From the NCBI GenBank assembly GCA_900555635.1, contig USLU01000044.1:1-41110 (forward strand): a DNA stretch of 41,110 nt. Direction: 5' to 3'. A program made the position numbers and the translations under genes. Shown here piece by piece: positions 24,827 through 34,880 of this stretch. A model generated the notes under the pieces. The model did not search any database. It was not told the origin of the DNA and saw only the letters and a list, made by a program, of their open reading frames with translations. Every line of letters begins with the position of its first letter. Positions within the stretch are counted from its first letter, which is position 1. The DNA comes from an uncultured Bacteroides sp. (GTDB lineage Bacteria > Bacteroidota > Bacteroidia > Bacteroidales > Bacteroidaceae).

Positions 24827-26383
24827 ATGATGCAGAGTTTTCAAATGAAGATGTTAGGTTTACTAAGTATATTAATGGTATTCCCGATGGTTCCTGTATG
24901 TGCGGGTAATTATACTTTTGATAAGCCATTAAAGGAGAAAGTTACTAAATCCGGTTCAATAGTAAAGCCAATAACCGGTACTTGGATAAATCTGGCATAT
25001 AAAGATGTTCGTAACAAGTACACGAATCCACAAAATTTTGATAATACAGATCCAAAATTGTGGGAGGCGAAAGTTCGCGAATTGTCTGCAATGGGCATTG
25101 AATACATTGTATTCATGGAAGTTGCTAATGAAGGTAAAGCCTATTATCCGTCAAAAATCATGCCTTGGCTGTATGATAATAATATGAAAAGCCCGGTTGA
25201 TGCTATTCTTGACGAAGCTGCCAAACATAATATGAAAGTATTCATGAGTACTGGTTGGGCAAAGGATCAAGATGATAATCTACTTGATCCAGTGATTAAA
25301 GCACGTCAACTTCAGATAATGGAGGAATTAGCATCCATTTATAAAAGTCACAAAGCATTCTATGGTTGGTACTTACCGGTAGAAGACTGTCTTTGCCCAA
25401 TTTTTGCGGAGCATGCTGTACAATCAGTTAATACCCTGACTGAAAAAGCTCATACTTTAACCCCGGGAAAGAAAACATTGATTTCGCCTTATGGTATTGG
25501 GCTGTCTGAATTCGATCATCCCGATTTTGAAAAACAAATGGCAAAGTTGAAAGTTGATATCATTGCTTATCAAGATGAAGTAGGTTGCGTACGTGATAAG
25601 TTTACTCTTCCTCGTTTGAAAAAGAATTGGAAGAGAATGCGTGAAATACACAATCGTCTGAATATTGAAATGTGGGCAAATTGTGAAACCTTCACTTGGG
25701 AGGAAGGAACCAACGATCGTCAATCTGCTTTGATTCCCGCTGCATATTCCCGATTGCTTTCTCAACAGGTAGCAGCATCTGCTGCTGGTGTAGATCGTAT
25801 TATTTCTTTCATGTTCGGTGGTATTATTGAAGATCCGAATTCTGTATATCAATTAGGACAACCCGTTTGGTCCAATAACATGTGTAATAGCTATATGGCT
25901 TGGAAAAAAGGTGATGCTTTTTGGAAGTTGTTTGAGGCTGCTTTATTGGAAAAGTTAGCAAATTCTGCCCAATCAGAAATGGTGAGTGAAATAGGTCAAA
26001 AAGCATTACTGGACGGACAAGTTGCTGAAGAAAACAGTGACGATAATCGTTGGGTAAAGTTTGAAAAAGGGTATCATGAAATAATAGTGGACTTACAGAA
26101 GATAACACCTGTTAAGAAAATTATGGTACGTACATTGAATTATAATAAAGAAGGAATCGGTACTCCTCAAAAAGTTTATGTATATACTTCTACAGATGGA
26201 AATGCTTATAGTTTAGCATCTATCAAAGACGCTCCTTACTTCCCTAATAACAAGCATGATGCTTGGATAGATGGAATCTTATTCGAAAAATTGAATGCGA
26301 ATGCTCGTTATGTGAAAATAGCTTTTGATGCACCACAAGAAGTTTACATAGATGAATTGTTTATTAACCCGATGATAAAATAA
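24827..26383 (+). CDS. DUF4434-like TIM-barrel protein with C-terminal F5/8-type domain (paralogue 4)
   Basis: A 518-residue Sec-exported protein. The start is ATG 24827, after the preceding stop; a longer in-frame start would run back into that gene. The signal ends near residue 26 (VPVCAG). The barrel carries GWYLPVE (Glu186), ISPY (219-222), AYQD (247-250) and WANCETF (Glu287), matching the other three paralogues. After about residue 365, a beta-rich domain resembles galactose-binding/discoidin (F5/8 type C) modules, with VKKIMVRTLNYNKEGIGTPQKVYVYTSTDG split across its strands. That domain probably binds glycan. This is the last gene before a 231-bp gap and susC. Confidence 0.7.
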   Translation: MMQSFQMKMLGLLSILMVFPMVPVCAGNYTFDKPLKEKVTKSGSIVKPITGTWINLAYKDVRNKYTNPQNFDNTDPKLWEAKVRELSAMGIEYIVFMEVANEGKAYYPSKIMPWLYDNNMKSPVDAILDEAAKHNMKVFMSTGWAKDQDDNLLDPVIKARQLQIMEELASIYKSHKAFYGWYLPVEDCLCPIFAEHAVQSVNTLTEKAHTLTPGKKTLISPYGIGLSEFDHPDFEKQMAKLKVDIIAYQDEVGCVRDKFTLPRLKKNWKRMREIHNRLNIEMWANCETFTWEEGTNDRQSALIPAAYSRLLSQQVAASAAGVDRIISFMFGGIIEDPNSVYQLGQPVWSNNMCNSYMAWKKGDAFWKLFEAALLEKLANSAQSEMVSEIGQKALLDGQVAEENSDDNRWVKFEKGYHEIIVDLQKITPVKKIMVRTLNYNKEGIGTPQKVYVYTSTDGNAYSLASIKDAPYFPNNKHDAWIDGILFEKLNANARYVKIAFDAPQEVYIDELFINPMIK

Positions 26384-26614
26384 CAAAAAATAGAGAATAG
26401 TTATATAGTACAATTTATATGTAGGGAGAGAAAGCCGCCCTATCGTAGTCACTTGCTATAAATCGACTTTTTTTATTATTAATAACCTTATATTGTGGCT
26501 GAAAAATATGTTAGTTTATCATTTTTTATATAAGTAATTTTACATTATAGTTATAACTGTAACTTCTAATACAGTAAAAAACTTCTTTTATTTATTTAAT
26601 CCAAAAAATAATCT
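26384..26614. promoter_or_regulatory. 231-bp gap before susC
   Basis: No ORF is seen. The best -7 resemblance is TAATTTTA at 26535-26542 with TTAG 20 bp upstream; both deviate from consensus, so I cannot place a promoter firmly. A short TAGGG/CCCTA inverted repeat lies near 26422-26442. Confidence 0.35.
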
Positions 26615-29600
26615 ATGAAAGGATTACACAAATCAATGAATCGAATTATCGGAATGCTTTTTATGGCATTGATGATAGTTCCGAATGGTTTGAGAGCAGA
26701 AACTGTTGAAATGCTTCAAACCTCTAAAATCACAGGCGTTGTTACTGATGATTTTGGTGAACCTGTAATTGGTGCTACTGTTCGTGTGAAAAATGCGAAT
26801 AACGGTACTATCACTGATGTAAATGGCAATTATTCTGTTAATGCTGCTAAAAATGCTATTCTGGTAGTCTCTTTTGTTGGCTATAAAACACAAGAGGTCG
26901 CAGTAAAAGGTAAAACTTTAATTAATATAACCTTAATAGAAGATAGCCAAATGTTGGAAGAAACGGTGGTTATCGGTTATGGAAGTGTGAAGAAAAGAGA
27001 TCTAACAGGTGCTGTATCATCATTAAAAAGTGAAGACTTGCTAAAAACAAACCCGACAACTATTAATCAAGGTTTGCAAGGTAAGTTGGCTGGTGTGAAT
27101 GTAGCTCAATCTGATGGTGCTCCGGGGTCAGGTGTCAATATCCAAATTCGTGGAGCGAATTCATTTACTACTAGTACAGAACCTTTGTTTATTGTAGATG
27201 GAATGCCCTATACTGTAGGTGAAGCTCCTGCGACGGATTATGGAACTAAATCAAAGAATAATCCGTTGAGTACAATTAGTCCACAGGATATTCAATCTAT
27301 TGAAGTATTAAAAGATGCGTCTGCTACAGCTATTTATGGTTCTCGTGCTGCTAATGGAGTAGTAATAATTACTACTAAGTCTGGTCTTGAAGGTAAGGCA
27401 AAGGTTCAATTCAGCGCAAATTTTAACGTGTCTAAATCTGTGAAAACCATAGATGTGCTGGATGCTTGCGATTATGCTATCTATCAAAACGAAAGAAGAA
27501 CTAATGGATGGTTATACGACGGAAGAGATTATGCATTGTCATATCCTTTGGTAGGATTTTGGGATGATGTATTAGTTCCTGATCCTGTTACAGGTGAAAT
27601 GGTTCCGTCTGGTAAAAAGGTTTATAAACCATCTCCACAGGATTATCGTAATGGCTTTGACCTTAACGGTGAAAAGTTTTATGGCTCTAGATGGCAGGAT
27701 GAAATTTTCCGTACAGCTTTTAGCCAAGATTATAGCATCAGTGTGTCAGGAGGTGATAAGAAAGGATCTTATATGTATTCCGGAGGATATCTAGACCAGC
27801 AGGGCATTATTACTAATACCTATTATAAACGTTATAATATTCGTGCTAATAATACGCGTAAGATTAATGATTATATTGAGTTGGGTACAAACATCAGTTT
27901 CACGAATGCGGAAAACCGTTTGGCACGTACCAATACTGAAACATCCGGCCTTATTACTTCAGCTATTTCTTTTAATCCGACTTATCCGTTAAGAGACCCC
28001 GAAAAGGAATCTGGTTTTTCTGAAGATAACTCAACAGGGCTTGGAAATCCGTATTTGGCAGCCAATTATGAAAAAAATATATTATTAACGAAGAATGTAT
28101 TTGCTTCTGGATTTGGTATCATATCCTTTACCGATTGGCTGCAATTTCGTCAGAACTTAGGCTATAGCTATAGTTATGATGAACGTAACCAATATTATAA
28201 TCGTTATACTAGCAGTGGTAGGGGGACGAATGGTTTGGGTATTAAAGATGACCAAGTTTATGAATGCTTGACTTCGGAGTCAACAATGACATTTAATAAA
28301 AAAATCGGCATTCATGCAGTTAACCTGATAGGTGGATTTACTTATGAAAAGGTGATGTGGCGCAGCAAATATTTGAAAAGTACACAATATCCAAGTGACG
28401 GAAATGAAGAAAATAATATTGGTGCCGGTGTGGAAGGCAGAGAAATGAAGAGCGACCGTGGTAAATCTCAGTTGATGTCTTATCTTGCACGTGCCAATTA
28501 CAATTTGTTGGATCGATATATGTTCACTTTCTCTTTCCGTCGTGATGGTTCCAGTCGTCTTTCTCCGTTGGATCGTTGGAGTGATTTTTATTCAGGTGCT
28601 TTTGCATGGCGCATATCTGATGAAAAATTTATTAAGTCATTAAATTTCTTTGATAACTTGAAATTACGTTTGAGTGCAGGACAAACAGGAAACCAAAGTG
28701 TAAGTCCTTATGCAACCCGAACCGTTCTGACTGCTAGCTCGAACAATTATCCATTTGATGGAAACCTGACTAATGGTTTGGCACAGGATAGATATAGCGC
28801 TGCGGCCCCTACATTGCTGGGTTGGGAAACGACTACTCAATATGATTTAGGTCTAGATGTTTCATTCTTCAATAATCGTGTGAATTTGGTTGCAGATATT
28901 TATCATAAGAAGACAGAAGGCATGCTGATGGATAAGATGATTTCATGGATGAGTGGATTTAAAAAAATTAAAGCTAACTTTGGTAATGTAACGAATAAAG
29001 GTGTGGAAGTTAGTTTGAATGTAATTCCAGTAAAAACACGTGACTTAATGTGGACACTGGATGCTAATATCTCATTCAATAAAAATACAATCGGTGGTTT
29101 GGAAGCTGATCACTTTATTTCTAATTTGGTTTGGGATTTTAATAATGTCTTCTTGATGAGAAATGGGCACGCTATTGGTACTTTATATGGTTATGTAGAA
29201 GATGGATTCTATGATAACGAAGCTGAAGTGCGTGCCGATCCATACTATAAGAATGCTACAGATGAAAAAATTAGGAGCATGATAGGAGAAGTAAAGTATA
29301 AGAATATGGATGATGACCCCGTGATTGATGATCGCGATCGTGATATTATCGGTGATACCAATCCTGATTATATATATGGTTTAACCAGTACTTTGGAATA
29401 TAAAAATTGGACATTCAGCTTCTTCTTGCAAGGGATACAAGGTAACGATATCTTGAATGTGAACATGAAGCGTTTTGATATGAACTCCAGTGATAATATG
29501 CCTTACTTTGTATGGAACAATCGTTGGACACCTGAAAATAGAAGAGACGCGAAATATCCTCGTTCACTTATTACCAATGCACGTACAATGAAAGCTTCTG

Positions 29601-29854
29601 ATCGTTATGTAGAAGACGGTTCATATTTGCGTTGCAAAAATATCAGTTTAAGTTATCGGCTGATGCATCCTATGAAATTTGTAGAGTCTATAAATTTTGT
29701 AGCTAGTGTTTCCAATTTATTCACGATTACCGGATATAATTGGTTTGATCCGGATGTGAATTCGTTTGGCAGTGACTCTTCTCGTCGAGGAGTAGACTTG
29801 GCATCTTATCCAAGTGCGCGTACGTTTAATTTAGGTATTCAACTATCATTCTAA
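26615..29854 (+). CDS. SusC-like TonB-dependent outer-membrane transporter
   Basis: A 1079-residue protein of normal SusC length. The signal ends near residue 28 (NGLRAE). A carboxypeptidase-D regulatory-like domain covers residues 38-112 (ITGVVTDDFGEPVIGATV...VNGNY...VSFVGY). The TonB-box-like EETVVIGYG follows at 115-123, then a plug domain (LQGKLAGVNV, IRGANSF, PLFIVDGMP, ASATAIYGSRAANGVV) and a 22-strand beta-barrel ending in F (NLGIQLSF). It imports an oligosaccharide through the outer membrane with TonB energy. susD follows 13 bp later, which fixes the PUL identity. Confidence 0.97.
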   Translation: MKGLHKSMNRIIGMLFMALMIVPNGLRAETVEMLQTSKITGVVTDDFGEPVIGATVRVKNANNGTITDVNGNYSVNAAKNAILVVSFVGYKTQEVAVKGKTLINITLIEDSQMLEETVVIGYGSVKKRDLTGAVSSLKSEDLLKTNPTTINQGLQGKLAGVNVAQSDGAPGSGVNIQIRGANSFTTSTEPLFIVDGMPYTVGEAPATDYGTKSKNNPLSTISPQDIQSIEVLKDASATAIYGSRAANGVVIITTKSGLEGKAKVQFSANFNVSKSVKTIDVLDACDYAIYQNERRTNGWLYDGRDYALSYPLVGFWDDVLVPDPVTGEMVPSGKKVYKPSPQDYRNGFDLNGEKFYGSRWQDEIFRTAFSQDYSISVSGGDKKGSYMYSGGYLDQQGIITNTYYKRYNIRANNTRKINDYIELGTNISFTNAENRLARTNTETSGLITSAISFNPTYPLRDPEKESGFSEDNSTGLGNPYLAANYEKNILLTKNVFASGFGIISFTDWLQFRQNLGYSYSYDERNQYYNRYTSSGRGTNGLGIKDDQVYECLTSESTMTFNKKIGIHAVNLIGGFTYEKVMWRSKYLKSTQYPSDGNEENNIGAGVEGREMKSDRGKSQLMSYLARANYNLLDRYMFTFSFRRDGSSRLSPLDRWSDFYSGAFAWRISDEKFIKSLNFFDNLKLRLSAGQTGNQSVSPYATRTVLTASSNNYPFDGNLTNGLAQDRYSAAAPTLLGWETTTQYDLGLDVSFFNNRVNLVADIYHKKTEGMLMDKMISWMSGFKKIKANFGNVTNKGVEVSLNVIPVKTRDLMWTLDANISFNKNTIGGLEADHFISNLVWDFNNVFLMRNGHAIGTLYGYVEDGFYDNEAEVRADPYYKNATDEKIRSMIGEVKYKNMDDDPVIDDRDRDIIGDTNPDYIYGLTSTLEYKNWTFSFFLQGIQGNDILNVNMKRFDMNSSDNMPYFVWNNRWTPENRRDAKYPRSLITNARTMKASDRYVEDGSYLRCKNISLSYRLMHPMKFVESINFVASVSNLFTITGYNWFDPDVNSFGSDSSRRGVDLASYPSARTFNLGIQLSF

Positions 29855-29867
29855 AAAATCTGACAAT

Positions 29868-31577
29868 ATGAAAATTACTAAAATAATAGCTACTTGTACA
29901 GTCGGTCTGTTTATAATGAGCTCTTGTTCGCTTGATGAAGAAGTTTATACTTCAATGGCAGGTGAAGTAGTAGCTCAGGAAGGTAACTATCAAGCGTTAG
30001 TATCCGGCGCTTATTCTACATTGGGTTATCTGTTTGAGTGGGGAAATTATCCTGATGCTGTAAATTTAGATTGTGATTATCAATCAGGACCGGATTGGGC
30101 TTTTACCAAGGTTGGTAATGGTAATTTCTATAATAATCTAGACGAATTTTATTTCTATTATGCCCAAATTATTGATCGTGCAAATTACCATTACTATTTG
30201 GTAAATCAAATTACCGGTGCTCCTGAGAAGTTGAAAAAGAACGCTATGGGTGAACTTCGTTTCCTGAAAGCATGGGCGTTGTTTGAATTAGTTCAGAAAT
30301 TTGGATCATTACCATTATACAAGTATTCGATTGAAGAGGGTAATGACGTGAATTTGCCACGTTCTTCTGTTAAAGAAGTTTATGAGCATATTATTGAAAC
30401 ATTGCAGGAAGCAGAAACTTTGATGATACCGCGTACCGATTCCGACTATAAGAAAGGACATGTATGCCGAGGTTCTGCCAAAGCTTTGTTGGCAAAGGTT
30501 TATGCAACTATTGGTTCGGCTTCGATGACAAGTGGATCGGTTACAGTACAAGGAGGTCCTCCTAAAAAAAAGACTGAGGATGGTGGAGAAACCGAATTGA
30601 TGCCACAACCGATTACTCATCAGAAGAATATAGTTGCTGGTTTCGAAGAGTTCGATTCAAAAGAGTATTATGGGCTGGCTCGTGCCAAGGCACTGGAAGT
30701 ACTCACGGAAGGAGAATTTCAATTAGCTTCCAGTCAGAAAGAGTTATGGAGCCCTTCGAATAAGAATAATCCGGAATTTCAATTTTGTTTGCAAACAATT
30801 GCGGCTGGTGAAAGTATATATGGCAACTATGCTCCCTATGACTATTATGGTCGTTGGAATACGAAAGAAAAAGATGTGATGTTTTGGGATAAAGGATATT
30901 ACACTCAGCGTGACCATTGGTTGCAGATGTTCGATGACTGGGATGATGAGCGTATAACATGGGGAGTGCACCATCGTTATCCACATCATTATGATAACGA
31001 TACTAAAGTAATGACTTGGTGGTATTATCCGGCACGTGATAGCATTTATGTCAAAAAAGGAGAGAAAGGCTATGAGAAAACTGACCAACTGGCAGAAGGC
31101 GCATTTTATGGTTCAGCTTTAACAAAATTCAGTTGTACCACTGGTAAAAATGAAGATGACATACGTATTGACTATAATTGGCCATTTATGCGTTATGCCG
31201 AAACTTATTTAATTTTTGCCGAAGCAGATAATGAGGTGAACAATGGTCCTTCTTCCGAAGCTTTGACTAGATTGTCTGAATTGAATCGCCGTAATAATAG
31301 TACAACTGCCATTGATCGGAACCGGAAGAAAGCATTTACCCAGGAATCTTTCAGATCTTATGTTTTGGAAGAACGTGCCAAAGAATTTGCGGCAGAAGGT
31401 ATTCGTCGAAACGACTTAATCCGTTGGGGTATTTATCTTCAGGTAATGAATGCTATTGGTCAAAATGATGAAAATGGTAATATTAAAGCGCGCGAAGAGA
31501 AGCACTTATTATATCCGTTGCCAGTCGATGAGGTGAATGCAAATCCTTATATTGATAAAAACAATCCGGGATGGTAA
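29868..31577 (+). CDS. SusD-like surface glycan-binding lipoprotein
   Basis: A 569-residue lipoprotein with lipobox MSSC (Cys20), followed by SLDEE, an acidic stretch like the Bacteroides surface-export signal. The helical SusD fold is seen in GELRFLKAWALFELVQKFGSLPL, the TPR-like helices after it, MRYAETYLIFAEA and ERAKEFAAEGIRRNDLIRWG near the end. It caps the SusC barrel and helps capture glycan. An insert rich in Gly, Pro and Lys near residues 224-245 is likely a surface loop. Its stop region overlaps possible starts of the next gene. Confidence 0.96.
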   Translation: MKITKIIATCTVGLFIMSSCSLDEEVYTSMAGEVVAQEGNYQALVSGAYSTLGYLFEWGNYPDAVNLDCDYQSGPDWAFTKVGNGNFYNNLDEFYFYYAQIIDRANYHYYLVNQITGAPEKLKKNAMGELRFLKAWALFELVQKFGSLPLYKYSIEEGNDVNLPRSSVKEVYEHIIETLQEAETLMIPRTDSDYKKGHVCRGSAKALLAKVYATIGSASMTSGSVTVQGGPPKKKTEDGGETELMPQPITHQKNIVAGFEEFDSKEYYGLARAKALEVLTEGEFQLASSQKELWSPSNKNNPEFQFCLQTIAAGESIYGNYAPYDYYGRWNTKEKDVMFWDKGYYTQRDHWLQMFDDWDDERITWGVHHRYPHHYDNDTKVMTWWYYPARDSIYVKKGEKGYEKTDQLAEGAFYGSALTKFSCTTGKNEDDIRIDYNWPFMRYAETYLIFAEADNEVNNGPSSEALTRLSELNRRNNSTTAIDRNRKKAFTQESFRSYVLEERAKEFAAEGIRRNDLIRWGIYLQVMNAIGQNDENGNIKAREEKHLLYPLPVDEVNANPYIDKNNPGW

Positions 31578-31606
31578 TTCTAGTTATGAATGACTTAATT
31601 GATAAA

Positions 31607-32737
31607 ATGATGAGAAATATAATGAATTTTAAAAAGGTGATATTGGCCGGAGTGTTGTTTTTCGGCTTGTCATTGGCTGCATGTTCAGATGATGATAATG
31701 CTATACCTATCGAAGCATCTGGAATAACTAAGATGTCCGATGTGAATACTTTTATTACAGAGGGAGCTATGGGAGATTTCATTGCGATTCATGGGACGGG
31801 ATTGGACTATGAGAATATCGACTCTATTTTAGTGAACGATGTGAAGGTGGAAATGTTGGAAACTTATTCGGAAAAAGATGTACTGTATATGCAGATTCCT
31901 GTGAAGCTTCCCAAAAAGGAAACCGATAAAATTTATATTTATAATTCAAAGGGTATAAAAGAATTGAATTTTAAAACATTGGCTCCTAATTTGAAGCTGA
32001 CGCGTATGTTTAATGAATATACAAAGCCGGGTGACACTATTATGATCTATGGTGATTATTTCAATTTGTATGAGATCGATTCATTGAATGCGGTAGTCGA
32101 TTTTAATGGGAAAGAATCCAAAGTAATAACTTCTAGTAATACCTATTTGACCACTCAAGTGCCCAAAAATGTTGATAAGAATATAAAGGTAAAAGTGAAA
32201 GGTACGAAATGGAATGTAGAAGCATTATGCCCGGGACGTTATTACGATCAAGAATGCATAATAATGGATTTTGATGACATTATGCCAAACGATCCTGTGA
32301 ATGTAGCTACTGACCCGGATGATAAAACACGTTTGAGTGGTAACTATTTGCTTATAAATGATGAATCAAAATATTCCGGCTGGTGGTATATAGCTGAGAA
32401 GTCAGATGTTCCTTTTACAGATGATATGCTTGATCATTCGGAAAATTATGTGGTGAAATGTGAGTTTAGAACCGGTAATCAATTTATTACTGGAAAAATT
32501 CAATTCTGCAATTACCTGTTTTGGGATGCGGAACCTATGTATTGGGTGCCTTCTGATTTTACGAATCAGAAGTTCAACCAGTGGGAAACGATAACCTTGC
32601 CGTTCAAGAGAAATTATTCAACCACATATCCTGAAAATAGTTATTATCACTCTTTTAATATGCGCTTAGAAATAGATGAGGACCTTGCACGTAATTTTGC
32701 TTTCGATAATATACGTATTTGCAAGAAAGGTGATTAA
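31607..32737 (+). CDS. Surface glycan-binding lipoprotein with IPT/TIG-like domains
   Basis: I start this gene at ATG 31607, giving 376 residues; ATG 31622 (MNFKKVIL) is equally good, and 31571 overlaps susD. The lipobox is LAAC, followed by SDDDN, a surface-export type acidic motif. Two IPT/TIG-like beta-domains cover roughly the first half (GDFIAIHGTGLDYENI; GDTIMIYGDYFNL), and an aromatic-rich C-terminal domain follows (YSGWWYIAEKSD, NYLFWDAEPMYWVP, W585-like clusters are not numbered here). Third genes after susC/susD with this layout are surface glycan-binding proteins. Exposed Trp/Tyr suggest direct sugar stacking. The ligand is unknown. Confidence 0.82.
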   Translation: MMRNIMNFKKVILAGVLFFGLSLAACSDDDNAIPIEASGITKMSDVNTFITEGAMGDFIAIHGTGLDYENIDSILVNDVKVEMLETYSEKDVLYMQIPVKLPKKETDKIYIYNSKGIKELNFKTLAPNLKLTRMFNEYTKPGDTIMIYGDYFNLYEIDSLNAVVDFNGKESKVITSSNTYLTTQVPKNVDKNIKVKVKGTKWNVEALCPGRYYDQECIIMDFDDIMPNDPVNVATDPDDKTRLSGNYLLINDESKYSGWWYIAEKSDVPFTDDMLDHSENYVVKCEFRTGNQFITGKIQFCNYLFWDAEPMYWVPSDFTNQKFNQWETITLPFKRNYSTTYPENSYYHSFNMRLEIDEDLARNFAFDNIRICKKGD

Positions 32738-32772
32738 AATATACATTTATATCAGAGTTTGAATATGATTTC

Positions 32773-32838
32773 ATCTGTCACACTTATTATAAATGTGGGT
32801 TATCTGTATTGTGCACAGTGTATTAATGCGTGACAGAT
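32773..32838. repeat. Inverted repeat between the binding protein and GH27 genes
   Basis: ATCTGTCAC at 32773-32781 is matched by GTGACAGAT at 32830-32838; resemblance extends a few bases inward. A T-rich stretch follows the right arm. It may be a terminator of the susC operon or a regulator site; the 48-nt centre is long for a plain terminator. Confidence 0.45.
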
Positions 32839-32869
32839 CTCTTTTAATTATTGTAATTTGTAGAACAAA

Positions 32870-34867
32870 ATGATGAAGATTAAAAAATGCGTGGCTATCT
32901 TAGCTGCTATGTTAATGGGGGCTTGGAGTCTTCAAGCATGCGATAGTGGACCGACCAAAGAAGTATGGTTGGATGAATTCGGACAAGATTCTTGTTATGT
33001 ACAAGACTGGGGAATGGTTGAAATCAATCGCTCGGTTGTGCATACTCCACTAACTGTAAATGGGGTAGTTTATGAGCGTGGCTTGGGTGCACATTCTATA
33101 AGTCGCTTGTTATACCAATTAGATGGTAAAGCAGTGTCTATTTCCGGCTTGGCCGGTGCTGATGATAAGAATCTCTTTGCCGGAAAACTCCAATTCAAGA
33201 TATTGGGTGATAAGAAAGTTCTTTGGGAGAGCGGTGTTATGAAGAAAGGTGATCCCATTAAGGAGTTCAATGTAAAATTGAAAGGTATTGACAAAGTGCT
33301 GTTGTTGGTCGAAGAGTGTGGTGATGGTATCATGTATGATCACGCCGACTGGTTGAACGTAAAGATAACCACTCGCGGTGAAGTAAAACCTATTCCTGCA
33401 TGGGCAAAACCTATTGCGAAAGAGAAATATATCTTAACTCCAAAAGCACCCGAAACACCGGTTATTAATAACCCGTTAGTATTTGGCTCACGTCCCGGAA
33501 ACCCTTTCCTATGGTCGATTATGGCTACTGGCAATCGTCCGATGAAGTTTGAAGCTACAGGGCTTCCTGATGGTGTAAAACTGGATGCAATTACAGGGCA
33601 TATAACAGGTAAAGCAACTCAAAAAGGCGAATATAAAGTGGTTCTGAAAGCTACCAATGATAAAGGTGCTGCCGAGAAAGAAGTTACTATCAAGATTGGT
33701 GATGAAATAGCTTTGACTCCTTCCATGGGATGGAACAGTTGGAATTGCTGGGGGCTTTCTGTTAATGATGAAAAAGTACGTGACGCTGCCCGTATGATGA
33801 ATGAAAAGCTACATGCTTATGGATGGGAATACGTGAACATTGATGATGGATGGGAAGCACCGGAACGCACCAAGCAAGGTGAACTTCTTTCTAATGAAAA
33901 GTTTCCTAATTTTAAGGCATTGACTGATTATATTCATGGATTAGGTTTGAAGTTCGGTATTTATTCTTCTCCAGGTGCTACTACTTGTGGCGGTCATTTG
34001 GGAAGTTACCAACATGAGGAGATTGATGCCAAAACCTGGGAGCGTTGGGGTGTTGACTATTTGAAGTATGACTACTGCGGATATTTGGAAATAGAAAAGA
34101 ATTCTGAAGAAAAAACTATTCAGGAGCCATATATTGTAATGCGTAAAGCATTAGACAAAGTGAATCGTGATATTGTATATTGCGTAGGTTATGGTGCGCC
34201 TAATGTATGGAATTGGGCACCCGAAGCCGGTGGTAATCAATGGCGTACTACTCGTGATATTACCGATGAATGGAATGTTGTAACTGCTATCGGTACATTC
34301 CAGGATGTTTGCGCCGAATCAACTGCACCGGGTAGAAACAATGATCCGGATATGTTGGTAGTTGGTAAATTGGGACAAGGTTGGGGAAGCAAAGTTCATG
34401 ATTCATACTTGACTGCCGATGAACAATATTCACATATCTCTTTATGGTGCATTCTTTCTTCACCTCTATTGATTGGTTGTGACATGGCGAATATGGATGA
34501 TTTTACTTTGAGTCTGTTAACAAACAACGAAGTGATTTCTGTTAGTCAAGATCCGATGGTAGCACCTGCCAAGAAGATAATGGTTGATAACGGGCAGATT
34601 TGGTATAAGAAACTATATGATGGATCCTATGCTGTAGGCTTCTTCCAAATAGATCCTTATTTCATTTTGTGGGATCAGGATGATGCAGAAGCCATGCAGG
34701 AACGCGATTATGATTTCAAATTTGATTTGAAACAACTTGGCATCAACGGAAAGGCTACTATCCGTGACCTGTGGCGACAAAAAGATTTGGGAGTTGTAGA
34801 TGGTGAGTTCCAGACTAAGACCCCTTATCATGGTGTTACATTCGTAAAAGTAACTCCTGTTAAATAA
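32870..34867 (+). CDS. GH27 alpha-galactosidase with N-terminal NPCBM-like and Ig-like domains
   Basis: A 665-residue exported enzyme, probably a lipoprotein (LQAC, Cys24). Residues about 30-170 resemble an NPCBM carbohydrate-binding domain (VNGVVYERGLGAHS). Residues about 196-277 form a putative Ig domain (GLPDGVKLDAITGHITG). The GH27 barrel starts at about 282 with TPSMGWNSWNCW and continues with YVNIDDGWE, YLKYDYCG (nucleophile Asp401), RNNDPDML (acid/base in the D492-P-D494 segment) and SSPLLIGCD. It should remove terminal alpha-galactose, though some GH27 members act on alpha-GalNAc or beta-arabinopyranose. The catalytic residues are all present. The next gene follows 13 bp later. Confidence 0.92.
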   Translation: MMKIKKCVAILAAMLMGAWSLQACDSGPTKEVWLDEFGQDSCYVQDWGMVEINRSVVHTPLTVNGVVYERGLGAHSISRLLYQLDGKAVSISGLAGADDKNLFAGKLQFKILGDKKVLWESGVMKKGDPIKEFNVKLKGIDKVLLLVEECGDGIMYDHADWLNVKITTRGEVKPIPAWAKPIAKEKYILTPKAPETPVINNPLVFGSRPGNPFLWSIMATGNRPMKFEATGLPDGVKLDAITGHITGKATQKGEYKVVLKATNDKGAAEKEVTIKIGDEIALTPSMGWNSWNCWGLSVNDEKVRDAARMMNEKLHAYGWEYVNIDDGWEAPERTKQGELLSNEKFPNFKALTDYIHGLGLKFGIYSSPGATTCGGHLGSYQHEEIDAKTWERWGVDYLKYDYCGYLEIEKNSEEKTIQEPYIVMRKALDKVNRDIVYCVGYGAPNVWNWAPEAGGNQWRTTRDITDEWNVVTAIGTFQDVCAESTAPGRNNDPDMLVVGKLGQGWGSKVHDSYLTADEQYSHISLWCILSSPLLIGCDMANMDDFTLSLLTNNEVISVSQDPMVAPAKKIMVDNGQIWYKKLYDGSYAVGFFQIDPYFILWDQDDAEAMQERDYDFKFDLKQLGINGKATIRDLWRQKDLGVVDGEFQTKTPYHGVTFVKVTPVK

Positions 34868-34880
34868 GAAACTTAGAAGA

